Part shown: positions 35,001 through 41,797 of the stretch, piece by piece
Numbering within the stretch: the first letter of the stretch is position 1
Layout of the letters: each line of letters starts with the position of its first letter
Source of the DNA: an uncultured Dokdonia sp.
GTDB taxonomy: Bacteria; Bacteroidota; Bacteroidia; Flavobacteriales; Flavobacteriaceae
Direction: 5' to 3'
Length of the DNA stretch: 64,000 bases
Assembly (NCBI RefSeq): GCF_947492535.1
Contig: NZ_CANLNH010000018.1
Span: 39,011 to 103,010, forward strand
The notes under the pieces: generated by a model
Database searches by the model: none
Seen by the model: the letters and a program-made list of their open reading frames with translations, nothing else
What the model was told of the DNA's origin: nothing
Program-made: the position numbers and the translations under genes

Positions 35001-36250
35001 TAGAGGCAGAGAATAATGCCAATCCAATAGATCAATCAGTATTGTTTACAGTAACAGATGGGGATGAAATTTTCTTTAGAATAGAGAATATAACTACGGG
35101 ATGTATTTCCTTGAGTAGTGTGATCTTTACCGTAGAGACGCGTCCACTGGCCAATGATGTGAGTGATATTGTACAATGTGCTGATGATCCTGGGATCAAC
35201 GGGATTCCAGTTCAGGATGCTTCTACCTTTGATTTAACCCAACAGAATGCTGTGATTACAGGAGGTGAGCCATCGACATCGGTGGTGTATTACACTTCAT
35301 TAGAAGATGCACAGAACATGGAGAATGAAATACCGAATCCATCGGCATATGTAAATACAAGCGATCCTCAGACGATTTATGCACGAGCGATTAATACCGC
35401 CAGTATGTGTGAGTCTACAGCGATTATCGAATTTATGATATTTGTCAACCCATTACCATTTACAGATTTAAGTGATGAAGGAGGAGAGATATGTGTGGAT
35501 GAGATTACAGGAGAGGCTTTAGATCCATTTATTATAGATGGAAGCGTGGAAGACCCAATAGATGGGGTGATGTATTCATATATATGGCGAAGAGATGGGA
35601 CTGAGGTTTCTTTTGAGTCGACTGTATTGGTAGATCAACAAGGAGAGTATGAGGTGACTATTACAGCGGGTTATCCAAATGGAGAGCCAGCTTGTACCTA
35701 TGTAGCTAATACAAGCTATGTAGCAGTTAGTGCACCGGTGTTTGAAGCAGTGGTCTTAGAGAGTTCATTTAACCCAGGAGGGGTATATACTGTAGAGGTG
35801 ATTAATGTATCTGGATTTAATAGTACCCTAGAAGATTATGAGTTTGCTATTGATGATGGTCCTTTCCAATCTAGTACGATCTTTACAGGAGTAACTCCAG
35901 GAACACATACTGTATTTGGAAGAAGAATTACAGGAGAGTGTAGTATCTCTGAAGTAGAGATAGGCATTATCGATTATCCAAGATTCTTTACACCGAATCA
36001 AGATGGGTTCCATGATACATGGAATATTATAGGAATTGGAGTAGCTCCTAACCTGAATGCTCAGATTTATATCTTTGATAGATATGGGAAGCTGTTAAAG
36101 CAACTAAGTCCAACCAGTCAAGGGTGGGATGGTACCTTTAATGGTCAACCGATGAACTCAGATGATTATTGGTTTAGAGTAAACTATACAGAACCAGATG
36201 GACTAGGAACTCAAAGAGAATTTGTAGGACACTTTACACTGAAAAGATAA
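29081..36250 (+). CDS. Giant repeat adhesin with T9SS type B sorting domain
   Basis: This 2389-residue secreted protein has a signal peptide to about residue 24 (NSYGQ). A nidogen-like N-terminal domain includes LPFDFCFFGNIETQFQVGSN. An Ig/PKD-like domain starts near residue 325 (PDLGPDQDVCDG). Seventeen repeats of about 85-115 residues follow. Each opens with CDD-x-DG-x-x-x-FDLT, continues with VxYHxTxADA and PxxYxN, and ends with TGC and VVNPLP. The Asp-rich openings look like calcium sites. The last ~90 residues (RFFTPNQDGFHDTWNI to GHFTLKR) are the CHU_C/gliding-associated type B sorting domain recognised by type IX secretion. It is probably a surface adhesin. Glu codon use changes along the gene. 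Confidence 0.93.
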   Translation: MMKILREGLILVCLILCFTNSYGQGPGSLFVDAGPDQNIDCGAGNTATITADFLETFETISENYEVTSIPYNPPFAFDGLANALNPNIDDAWSGVDNLPFDFCFFGNIETQFQVGSNGVLRFDVDPGDTTNAFGFTEDLPNNTNPTLGEANIFTPVHDIDPSVGNAEEIGYEVLGTFPNRVLVVSFFNVPYFSCNNITATHMAVFYEFSNVIEIYIQDKPVCTAWNGGAAAVGIQNDAGNSAFVPPGRNTSDSPWTTTNEAWQFSPIGLETYVFEWLDDTGAVIGTDASIDVPSGTYTARVTYTNCNGDEVILTDDVEITQSAPFNPDLGPDQDVCDGTTVILNGDVGVAATYQWFLNGVPEVGETNPTYTADTPGSNTYTVEVTDPSDPTCTITDDVVVSFFEVPVPVSPGDQNACDDVNGDGSEDFNLDILIPTILNGLDPMEFSVTFHLSLMEAENGTGVLMGTDAFNAANGTTIFVRVENNGLTDCFGTVMFDLNVFETPEAVMPDNINICDNDQDGNPTNGFAQFDLTQNEATIFNGQDPTQFMLTFHTSLIGANDGTIDLIANPTAYTNGVVNQEEIFVRVENNTFTDCFSVTSFFITVDPLPIINVVAALEACDDGINPSDGIAESFDTSGIEAALLGGQTDITITYVDGNNVMLPTPLPNPLSNTVLFTETITATLTNTITGCQSTNTFDLIVNPNPVANALPDLMNIGGCDDDGFGLFDTSMVQATVIGTQTGVSVEYVDGNGIPLSSPLPNPLANSIVELETITVTVINDVTGCSTSTTFDLIVNVNPTTVTPTTLEVCDDDGTPDGVTIINLTVKNAEITGGFNPNVSVSYHLTQAGANIDDASIPDPTAFTNTLPNPQIVFARVTNNITGCFSTEPLAVEVFLLPVPTIPADLEVCDIDNDGIFDAFSLSDVDAEITGGDATLTVVYYFTEADANNAPVDGEIDNMTYINVNDPFFQTVYARVFNTAGCFAVVPLNLVILNTPMPNDMPDDYELCDDIASGSDTDGLSIFDLTTQEAQILDGLDPAIFTVTWFVNQAAVDANVPIGDPMNYPSNTNTVIAVVTDIAQSTTTFCSAQVDLNLVVNPLPTPVQPAIFELCDDIESGSDIDELSTFDLRSRDDEITGGNADWIVSYHLTEADADAGMPSLADMYQNVDPASQTVWVRVEDAATGCHEVITITLVVNQLPSPTMIAPVEACDDDFDGIAVFDLTSDEISGAIINGETNFSLSFHETLAAAELGAPAIPDPANYNSGTTTIYVRATDTDPATSTECFRVITLDLVVNPIPEIALPIPDLTLCNDGSDQAIFDLTDNEANIIGLLDPTLYTLSYHESEMNAEDNMLPIGDPENYLVVAPGTTVWVRLEDNVTGCASVAPFEVVIAPIPVFTAPPATLEACDTEGVDVGTDVDGITLFDLTSLDDGITAGDVTLEVIYYESQADLDAGLAIPNPDMYVNTTTPQTIFIQISSTAAGMCMAQTTIDLVVNPLPFIAEPLPASVACDDDNDGFGVFNLQEYSDDILAGLTDVVLRFYETFDNAQNDNTAEQIDITVPYDNITGMAELYILAENTVTGCTKIYSFELLVFPMPDLPLEIDDLRECDEDSDGFATFNLTSQEPAILVNIPVVDQGNFIVTYHNSEMDALDGVNAIPTPDMYVNQVAGMIETIYVRVETNDGTPNNCPSFIEFDIEVVTPPVINPTGADLNMTVCNDDGVDVDPLGTFEFDLTMFEDLITDGDDLLNVVYYASQADLDAGIAIANPEAYTNVINSQTIQFLVSPFDLPDCSSQGSFELEVLPLPSPQTPTEAVALCDDDQSGSDIDGIVEFDLTSTVAFITGGETVDINIFDSLANAEETPVNVANVVTTVGGGGEILYTNTTPGGQTLYARVDSTVSIIDGVACFVIVPFDVVVNPLPVLSQDTVFEYTFCEEFDGDDTMGDVDLTTLADDAGFLLAPQVTTDFNISYHETAVEAENNANPIDQSVLFTVTDGDEIFFRIENITTGCISLSSVIFTVETRPLANDVSDIVQCADDPGINGIPVQDASTFDLTQQNAVITGGEPSTSVVYYTSLEDAQNMENEIPNPSAYVNTSDPQTIYARAINTASMCESTAIIEFMIFVNPLPFTDLSDEGGEICVDEITGEALDPFIIDGSVEDPIDGVMYSYIWRRDGTEVSFESTVLVDQQGEYEVTITAGYPNGEPACTYVANTSYVAVSAPVFEAVVLESSFNPGGVYTVEVINVSGFNSTLEDYEFAIDDGPFQSSTIFTGVTPGTHTVFGRRITGECSISEVEIGIIDYPRFFTPNQDGFHDTWNIIGIGVAPNLNAQIYIFDRYGKLLKQLSPTSQGWDGTFNGQPMNSDDYWFRVNYTEPDGLGTQREFVGHFTLKR
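30295..35460 (+). repeat. Seventeen-unit protein repeat array within the adhesin gene
   Basis: Seventeen openings of the CDD/CND/CEE type can be counted between about 30325 and 35180, spaced about 270-350 bp. The DNA of the units is diverged, so this is a protein-level rather than a DNA-level tandem array. Units 7, 8, 11, 14 and 15 share longer acidic openings with SGSDxD or DVD-type insertions. Confidence 0.8.
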
Positions 36251-36277
36251 CGACAAGAATAAAGAAACACATAAACC

Positions 36278-36312
36278 AAAAAAACTCCTAGTTAAACACT
36301 AGGAGTTTTTTT
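36278..36312. terminator. Bidirectional terminator between adhesin and AraC-type gene
   Basis: A 15-bp stem AAAAAAACTCCTAGT / ACTAGGAGTTTTTTT encloses a 5-nt loop, 27 bp past the adhesin stop and 12 bp past the convergent regulator gene. A/T tracts on both sides suit both directions. Confidence 0.9.
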
Positions 36313-36324
36313 ATAGAGGTATAT

Positions 36325-37385
36325 CTAAATTATACTGTTTTCTTTTCGAAATTTGTGTGGCGTATTTCCTGTAAATTTTACAAATGCTTTGTTGAAAGTT
36401 ACGTTATTATTAAAGCCTGATTCGAAAGCAATAGCAATGATCTTTACATTTTCATAAGCAGGATTCAAAAGTAGATTTTGAGCATACTGTATTCTCGTAA
36501 TATTTACATAATCACTAAATGAGGAATTCATCTGTTCAGATAATACTTGTGATAAATGATGTTTTTTTTCGCCTATTAAAACACTCAATTCTGTGAGATT
36601 AGCTTTATTATTTAAAAAAAATGAAGTTTCATTTTTAAACTTTTCTAACTTTTTAGCAATACGCTTTTTATCATTTTTAGTTAACGAGTTACTGAAATAT
36701 TTTGATTGAAATTCATACAGAACATGAGGGTATTTATATAGCATAATTCCAGCAAATAAAACAATAGTAGCCGCTAATGAATAATAAATAGCGAAGTCTG
36801 TATATGCGTTTGCAAAAGCTGTTAAATAAGATTGTATGACTGCTGTTAAAAAATAGATAATAGAAATACCTAGTAGATATATAGCTTTTGGGTGTTTTTG
36901 TAAAAGCTTTTGTTTTATAAGTACTAGGATCATCATAATACCATATATGACTACATGAGAGGTTCTAATGTAGTTTAATGGCATAATACGATTCATGAAG
37001 TTTTCTGAAGCAAATGAGATACGTTCTATACCTGATAATCGATATAGTGGAATAAGAAAAAATAGAATGAATAGAAAAAAAGGAATAAAATGTAATAATT
37101 GACTCCGTATGTGTAGACTATTTCCTTTTACAATTGAAAAAAAGTGAAGCCAAAGAAAGGGACCTAATAACAAACAAATTGGATATAGAACGAGAAAAAA
37201 ATTAGGGTATGTTTTTAATAAGAAGCTTGTTTAGTATAAGAAATTAAACTGATCTAAAGTAAAACAGATAATATATGCAGCTATATATATATATTGCCAA
37301 TAACCTTTTTAGAATAGAAGAGACCACCTGCGACAAATATCCCAAGAATACAGTATAGGAATATGAGGTAACGTAAAATTTCCAT
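36325..37385 (-). pseudogene. AraC-family membrane regulator, broken by frameshift and stop
   Basis: The intact part (to about 37173) has several membrane helices and a C-terminal AraC-type HTH domain (LIGEKKHHLSQVLSEQ, then IAIAFESGFNNNVTFNKAF and TGNTPHKFRKE). The usual N-terminal helices are missing from that frame but can be found upstream. ATG at 37385 opens MEILRYLIFLYCILGIFVAG and ends at TAG (37283-37281), just after a 13-nt alternating TA tract (37282-37294). Two bases later the regulator's own frame reads AAYIICFTLDQFNFLY, then a TAA at 37233-37231, then TSFLLKTYPNFFLVLYPICL into the intact part. So one TA-repeat shift plus one stop separate the pieces. Confidence 0.75.
37282..37294. 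repeat. Alternating TA tract at the frameshift
   Basis: Thirteen alternating T/A bases lie inside the AraC-type pseudogene. Losing one TA unit would rejoin the N-terminal frame to the downstream frame, although the TAA at 37233-37231 would remain. Confidence 0.8.
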
Positions 37386-37483
37386 TAGAAACAATATACT
37401 TAAAAATAATTATTCTTTATCCGATTTTGCTTGATTTAATGTTGTTTTTGCTTTGTACTGAATACTTTGCAATAAAAAAAACG

Positions 37484-38125
37484 ATGTATAAATCTATTTC
37501 TCTTTTAGTACTTATTAGTGTGTTGTTTTATTCTTGTGATAAAGACGACAGTGAATTGCAATCTGTGACTCCTGATCTTTCTGATGTGGGTGATGTAGGT
37601 GATTCTGTGATTTTTTGTCAAAACGCCGAATATGAAGATTGGATGTTGTCTGAATACGTATTGCCTTTTCCCGTTGGAGAATCGTATCGAGTAGATTTAA
37701 GTCAGTGTACAGGGTCTTATCATGGACCGGGGCAACCTGATCAATTTGCAGTAGACTTTGCTATGAGTATAGGTTCTGAAATTACAGCATCTCGCGCAGG
37801 AACAGTCGTACATATAGAACAATCAGGACAAGATTTTGGATTCCCTAATAATGTTATCGTCGTTTTTTCTGGAGATACCTATGATCAGTACATGCACTTA
37901 ACACAAGGAGGTGCTACGGTAACTGTAGGGCAAAGTGTAAGTCAAGGTCAACTTATAGGATATAGTGGTGCTACAGGTTTGGCTGGATATCCACATTTAC
38001 ATTTTGTAGTAACAAGAGGAGGATGGGAATATCCATATATATCTGTTCCTCATAATTATAAAAATACTACTGCAAATGAAAGAGGACCAGAGTCTGGTGC
38101 AACCTATACGGCATTGCCCTATTAA
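37484..38125 (+). CDS. M23-family peptidase-like lipoprotein
   Basis: The best start is ATG at 37484. It gives a lipoprotein signal MYKSISLLVLISVLFYSC with Cys18, while the longer reading from 37427 lacks a sensible signal. The LytM/M23 domain shows the zinc ligands: His in SYHGPGQPDQFAVDFAM with its following Asp, then YMHL, then the PHLHFVV HxH pair. Such enzymes cut peptidoglycan cross-links. About 213 residues include little besides the domain and a short acidic linker. It is monocistronic and its 3' end meets the convergent PorV-like gene 5 bp away. Confidence 0.87.
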   Translation: MYKSISLLVLISVLFYSCDKDDSELQSVTPDLSDVGDVGDSVIFCQNAEYEDWMLSEYVLPFPVGESYRVDLSQCTGSYHGPGQPDQFAVDFAMSIGSEITASRAGTVVHIEQSGQDFGFPNNVIVVFSGDTYDQYMHLTQGGATVTVGQSVSQGQLIGYSGATGLAGYPHLHFVVTRGGWEYPYISVPHNYKNTTANERGPESGATYTALPY

Positions 38126-38130
38126 AATAA

Positions 38131-39198
38131 TTACCTAAAGAGTTCCCAATCTAATTTTAAAGAAAATACATTCGAATAAATAGCAGCACTTTGATCACCA
38201 ATATCTGTAAGTGCATAGTCCACATGAATTCCTTTGTATTTAAAACCAACCCCAATATTAGGTTGAAATCCTATAGAAGTAGAATTATCTAATTCTGTAA
38301 TTTCTTGAAAGTTTCCTACACCAGCTCGTACATATACCAACTCGGAGTATCCAAATTCAAAACCAAATGCAGGAGTAACACTCACTGCCGATGAAGAGAC
38401 AATGTCATTAGTTTGTGCAAAACGAACGTTAAAATCAATTTCTGCTTTAAAACTATAATCGTAGTGATGTATCCACGTTCTTCCAAAGCCTGCTTGTAAT
38501 TTTGGGATTGTAATTTCAGTGCTCTCAGGAAGTTCTTGATTCTGTCCAGCTACAGCATCACTAATGGTAGCAAATTGTTCTTCATCAATACTCCATGCAT
38601 TTACTGTAGTCGTAATATCACGAGCCATTAATCCAAAATCCCAATTTCCTTTTTTCCATTGTAATCCTATATCGATACCAAACCCCCAGCTATTAGCAAA
38701 ATCACCAATAACACGGCGTACTACTTTTGCATTAGCACCTATAGCAAGTCCATCTAAAGGAAGTTCACGCGCATACGAAAAGGTGACAGCCCAATCTGCT
38801 GTAGAAAATAAACTTATTCTATTAAAATCAATATTTCCTTCGGCGTCTATAAGTTGTGTTGTATTTAGGATATCATCTACCCCAAAACGTATTACAGAAA
38901 TACCTACCGCACTTTTATCATCTAAAGGTTTTGCAAAGGCTACATAATCATAGTTAGCAATATTAGCAAAATAAGAGGCGTGCATTATAGATACTTGATT
39001 ATCTTCTAGATGTATAAGACCTGCAGGGTTCCAGTAGCCAGAGTTTACATCACTAGTACTAGCTACGACAGCATTACTCATTCCTAAGGCAGCAGCATCT
39101 ACACCTATGTTTAAGAACTCATTAGAGTACTTACGCACAGCTTGTGCGCTTACAGAAAGTGTAAGCAGTATAAAAATTATGGTAATGTTCTTTTTCAA
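38131..39198 (-). CDS. PorV/PorQ-family outer-membrane barrel protein
   Basis: The signal peptide (MKKNITIIFILLTLSVSAQA) is followed by EFLNIGVDAAALGMSNAVVA and SGYWNPAGLIHLEDNQVSIM, the start signature of the PorV/PorQ group. Alternating strands continue to the end of the 355-residue protein, which finishes with the aromatic-ended strand VFSLKLDWELFR. PorV itself shuttles type IX substrates to the attachment complex. This paralogue may serve a similar or general OM role. The giant adhesin next to it is a type IX substrate, but the link is only positional. Confidence 0.8.
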   Translation of the reverse strand: MKKNITIIFILLTLSVSAQAVRKYSNEFLNIGVDAAALGMSNAVVASTSDVNSGYWNPAGLIHLEDNQVSIMHASYFANIANYDYVAFAKPLDDKSAVGISVIRFGVDDILNTTQLIDAEGNIDFNRISLFSTADWAVTFSYARELPLDGLAIGANAKVVRRVIGDFANSWGFGIDIGLQWKKGNWDFGLMARDITTTVNAWSIDEEQFATISDAVAGQNQELPESTEITIPKLQAGFGRTWIHHYDYSFKAEIDFNVRFAQTNDIVSSSAVSVTPAFGFEFGYSELVYVRAGVGNFQEITELDNSTSIGFQPNIGVGFKYKGIHVDYALTDIGDQSAAIYSNVFSLKLDWELFR

Positions 39199-39321
39199 AA
39201 GCAGTAATTACGGAGCAAATATCCCCTTTTTATTACATATTCTAAACTTTATTTTAATCGAGATATTGTATATATAATTATATAATTCATTTTCTTTTCT
39301 ATTTTTACAGAAATACTAAGA

Positions 39322-40068
39322 ATGGGACTCAAAAAATATATACCTAATGCCCTCACCATGGGTAATCTTTTAAGCGGATGTATTGCGATGTTATTTGCTG
39401 TGCATGATCAAATGGAATATGTTGCAATTTTTGTAGCGCTTGGTATCTTTTTTGATTTTTTTGATGGTTTTTTTGCACGCCTTTTAAAGGTGCAAAGTGA
39501 GGTTGGTCTTCAATTAGATTCGCTTGCTGATATGGTCACTAGTGGCGTAGTGCCAGGTGTTGTTATGTATCAGTTATTATTAGATGCAACAGATATCCCT
39601 TGGGGAGCTTCTTTAGATGCATACCATTTTAATATTGCATATATTGGATTTATAATCACCTTAGCATCTGCGTATCGCCTTGCAAAATTTAATGTAGATG
39701 ACCGTCAGACCAATTCATTTATCGGTCTTCCAACGCCTGCCAATACACTTTTTATCATTAGCATACCTTTAATTTTAATATATGGTGAGTACGCTTTCGC
39801 GAAAGCGGTATTTACAAATCCATATGTTTTAATTGGGATTGCGATTACTAGTTGCTATATGCTTAACGCCGAAATCCATTTATTTGCTCTTAAATTTAAA
39901 ACCTGGAGTTTTGGAGAAAATAAAGTGCGTTATCTGTTTATTCTTGCTAGTATTCTACTACTAATCTTTTTGAAATATCTAGCAATTCCATTACTCATAG
40001 TTTTGTATGTATTACTATCATTAATGTTCCCTGATAAGAACATAAAATATTCTACTAAAAACGAATAA
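39322..40068 (+). CDS. pssA: CDP-diacylglycerol-serine O-phosphatidyltransferase
   Basis: It makes phosphatidylserine from CDP-diacylglycerol and serine, the route to phosphatidylethanolamine. The CDP-alcohol phosphotransferase motif is visible as FFDGFFARLLKV with LQLDSLADMV (DG-x2-AR-x8-G-x3-D-x3-D). About seven membrane helices are predicted in 248 residues. The start KKYIPNALTMGNLLSGCIAML is family-typical. An exact palindrome copy encodes AFAKA at residues 158-162, in the loop between two membrane helices. Confidence 0.93.
   Translation: MGLKKYIPNALTMGNLLSGCIAMLFAVHDQMEYVAIFVALGIFFDFFDGFFARLLKVQSEVGLQLDSLADMVTSGVVPGVVMYQLLLDATDIPWGASLDAYHFNIAYIGFIITLASAYRLAKFNVDDRQTNSFIGLPTPANTLFIISIPLILIYGEYAFAKAVFTNPYVLIGIAITSCYMLNAEIHLFALKFKTWSFGENKVRYLFILASILLLIFLKYLAIPLLIVLYVLLSLMFPDKNIKYSTKNE
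39792..39807. repeat. Dispersed 16-bp palindrome, exact copy (in pssA)
   Basis: CGCTTTCGCGAAAGCG, preceded by GAGTA. It is read as Tyr-Ala-Phe-Ala-Lys-Ala within pssA. Confidence 0.9.
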
Positions 40069-40237
40069 TATCATTTATGGATAAAATTTTTGTTTAAATA
40101 AGAGTAAATATTTTTTGCTATATCTAGGCATAAAATTCAAGAATAGCCATAGGTATTGTTTCATTTTATAACGAAGATATAGTAGAAAGAGAATGAGATT
40201 ATATGCGAAATTTTTATCTGTAAATGGGATAAGGAAG

Positions 40238-40245
40238 TATCTTTG
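40238..40245 (+). promoter_or_regulatory. Promoter -7 box of pepD
   Basis: TATCTTTG matches TAnnTTTG exactly and lies 16 bp before the ATG at 40262. It falls inside the longer reading from 40193, supporting 40262 as the true start. No clear TTG -33 element is seen. Confidence 0.55.
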
Positions 40246-40261
40246 TAAAAAAGACACTTTT

Positions 40262-41725
40262 ATGACAAATCCAGAGATAAGAGCATTAGAACCTAAGGTG
40301 CTCTGGAATAAGTTTGCAGATCTTAATGCTGTACCACGTCCTTCAAAAAAAGAAGAACGTGTCATACAGTTTATGAAAGATTTTGGGAACAATCTTAACC
40401 TAGAAACGATTGAAGATGAAGTAGGGAATGTAATCATACGTAAACCTGCTACTGCTGGGATGGAAAACCGTAAGATGGTAGTGATGCAATCACACCTAGA
40501 TATGGTGCATCAAAAAAATGGAGATACTACATTTAATTTTGATACCCAAGGTATCGAAATGTATATAGATGGAGATTGGGTACGAGCTAATGGAACAACG
40601 TTAGGAGCCGATAATGGATTGGGAGTAGCCACAATTATGGCAATACTAGAGAGTGATACTATTGAGCATCCTGCCATTGAAGCATTATTCACCATAGACG
40701 AAGAAACAGGTATGACTGGAGCTATGGGTTTAAAAGGAGGTATTTTACAGGGAGATATTTTATTGAACCTAGATACAGAAGAAGATGATGAGATAGGAGT
40801 AGGCTGTGCTGGCGGTATTGATGTGACAGCTACTAGATCGTATAAAGAAGAGGCAATAGGAGAAGGAAAAATAGCATATATCATAACAGTAAAAGGTCTC
40901 CAAGGAGGGCATTCTGGAATGGATATTCATAAAGGATTAGGGAATGCTAACAAGTTGATGAATCGTCTCTTATATAATGGTTTTGAAAACTTTGGATTAC
41001 GTATCTCTGAAATCGATGGTGGGAGTTTGCGTAATGCAATCCCTAGAGAGAGTTTTGCTACGATTGTGGTAGATAAAATCCAACAAAACGCATTCGAATT
41101 CGAATTTGATGCATTAGCAAATACCATTAAAAAAGAATTTGAATCCTTAGAAGGGAGCTTAGAGATTATTCTTTCTCAAATTGAGCTTCCAGAAAACGTT
41201 TTAGAATTAGGCGTTCAAGAAGGATTGACAAAAGCTTTATACGCAGCTTATAATGGTGTATATCGTATGAGTCCGGATATAGAAGATTTAGTAGAAACTT
41301 CAAATAATATAGCACGTGTTTTAGTAAAGGGAGGGACTATTAAAATAGGATGTCTTACTCGTTCTTCTGTAGAAAGTTCTAAAATAGATTTGGCAAATGC
41401 GCTAAGAGCTACGTTTGAATTGATAGGTTGTGAAGTAGAATTATCGGGAGATTATCCAGGATGGGCGCCTAATATGAAGAGTCCTATTCTTTCTGTTCTT
41501 GTAGATAAGTATAAGCAAATAAATAATGCAGCACCGCATGTAGCTGCATGTCATGCAGGTTTAGAGTGCGGGATATTAGGGCAAAACTATCCAGATATGG
41601 ATATGATTTCTTTTGGCCCTACGATTAAAGGAGCACATTCACCAGATGAACGTGCAAGTATTTCTTCTGCGCAGAAATATTGGAACTTTGTCCTTGAAAT
41701 TTTAAAGGACGTTCCTGTAAAATAA
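40262..41725 (+). CDS. pepD: Aminoacyl-histidine dipeptidase (M20 peptidase)
   Basis: It is a cytoplasmic zinc dipeptidase of the PepD/carnosinase type. Metal and catalytic residues are visible: His and Asp in QSHLDMVHQKN, Asp in TLGADNGLGVATI, the Glu pair in TIDEETGMTGAMG, Asp in LNLDTEEDDEIGVG and the final His in PTIKGAHSPDER. Starting at ATG 40262 (MTNPEIRALEPKVLW) gives about 487 residues, matching the family's usual 485. The extended reading to 40193 adds an unlikely leader. It has its own promoter and a strong terminator. Confidence 0.95.
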   Translation: MTNPEIRALEPKVLWNKFADLNAVPRPSKKEERVIQFMKDFGNNLNLETIEDEVGNVIIRKPATAGMENRKMVVMQSHLDMVHQKNGDTTFNFDTQGIEMYIDGDWVRANGTTLGADNGLGVATIMAILESDTIEHPAIEALFTIDEETGMTGAMGLKGGILQGDILLNLDTEEDDEIGVGCAGGIDVTATRSYKEEAIGEGKIAYIITVKGLQGGHSGMDIHKGLGNANKLMNRLLYNGFENFGLRISEIDGGSLRNAIPRESFATIVVDKIQQNAFEFEFDALANTIKKEFESLEGSLEIILSQIELPENVLELGVQEGLTKALYAAYNGVYRMSPDIEDLVETSNNIARVLVKGGTIKIGCLTRSSVESSKIDLANALRATFELIGCEVELSGDYPGWAPNMKSPILSVLVDKYKQINNAAPHVAACHAGLECGILGQNYPDMDMISFGPTIKGAHSPDERASISSAQKYWNFVLEILKDVPVK

Positions 41726-41745
41726 TATTGTATATATAGTATATT

Positions 41746-41779
41746 AAAAAAGGCTAGAGAATTTTCTCTAGCCTTTTTT
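41746..41779. terminator. Bidirectional terminator between pepD and the PPIase gene
   Basis: A 15-bp stem AAAAAAGGCTAGAGA / TCTCTAGCCTTTTTT encloses the loop ATTT. It is placed between convergent genes, 20 bp past pepD and 19 bp past the PPIase gene. Confidence 0.92.
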
Positions 41780-41797
41780 AATGAACAGTATGTTATT

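Noticed and set aside
30139..35460. Several - strand frames of 60-91 residues inside the giant adhesin
   Set aside because: They are Ser/Thr/Val-rich mirror images of the repeat codons and recur at the repeat spacing, as expected for shadows.
37427..37484. Longer start for the M23 lipoprotein
   Set aside because: The extension hides the lipoprotein signal that begins exactly at the ATG at 37484.
40075..40437. 120-residue - strand reading frame over the start of pepD
   Set aside because: It is antisense to the conserved N-terminus of PepD, has no family features and no promoter, so it is a coding shadow.
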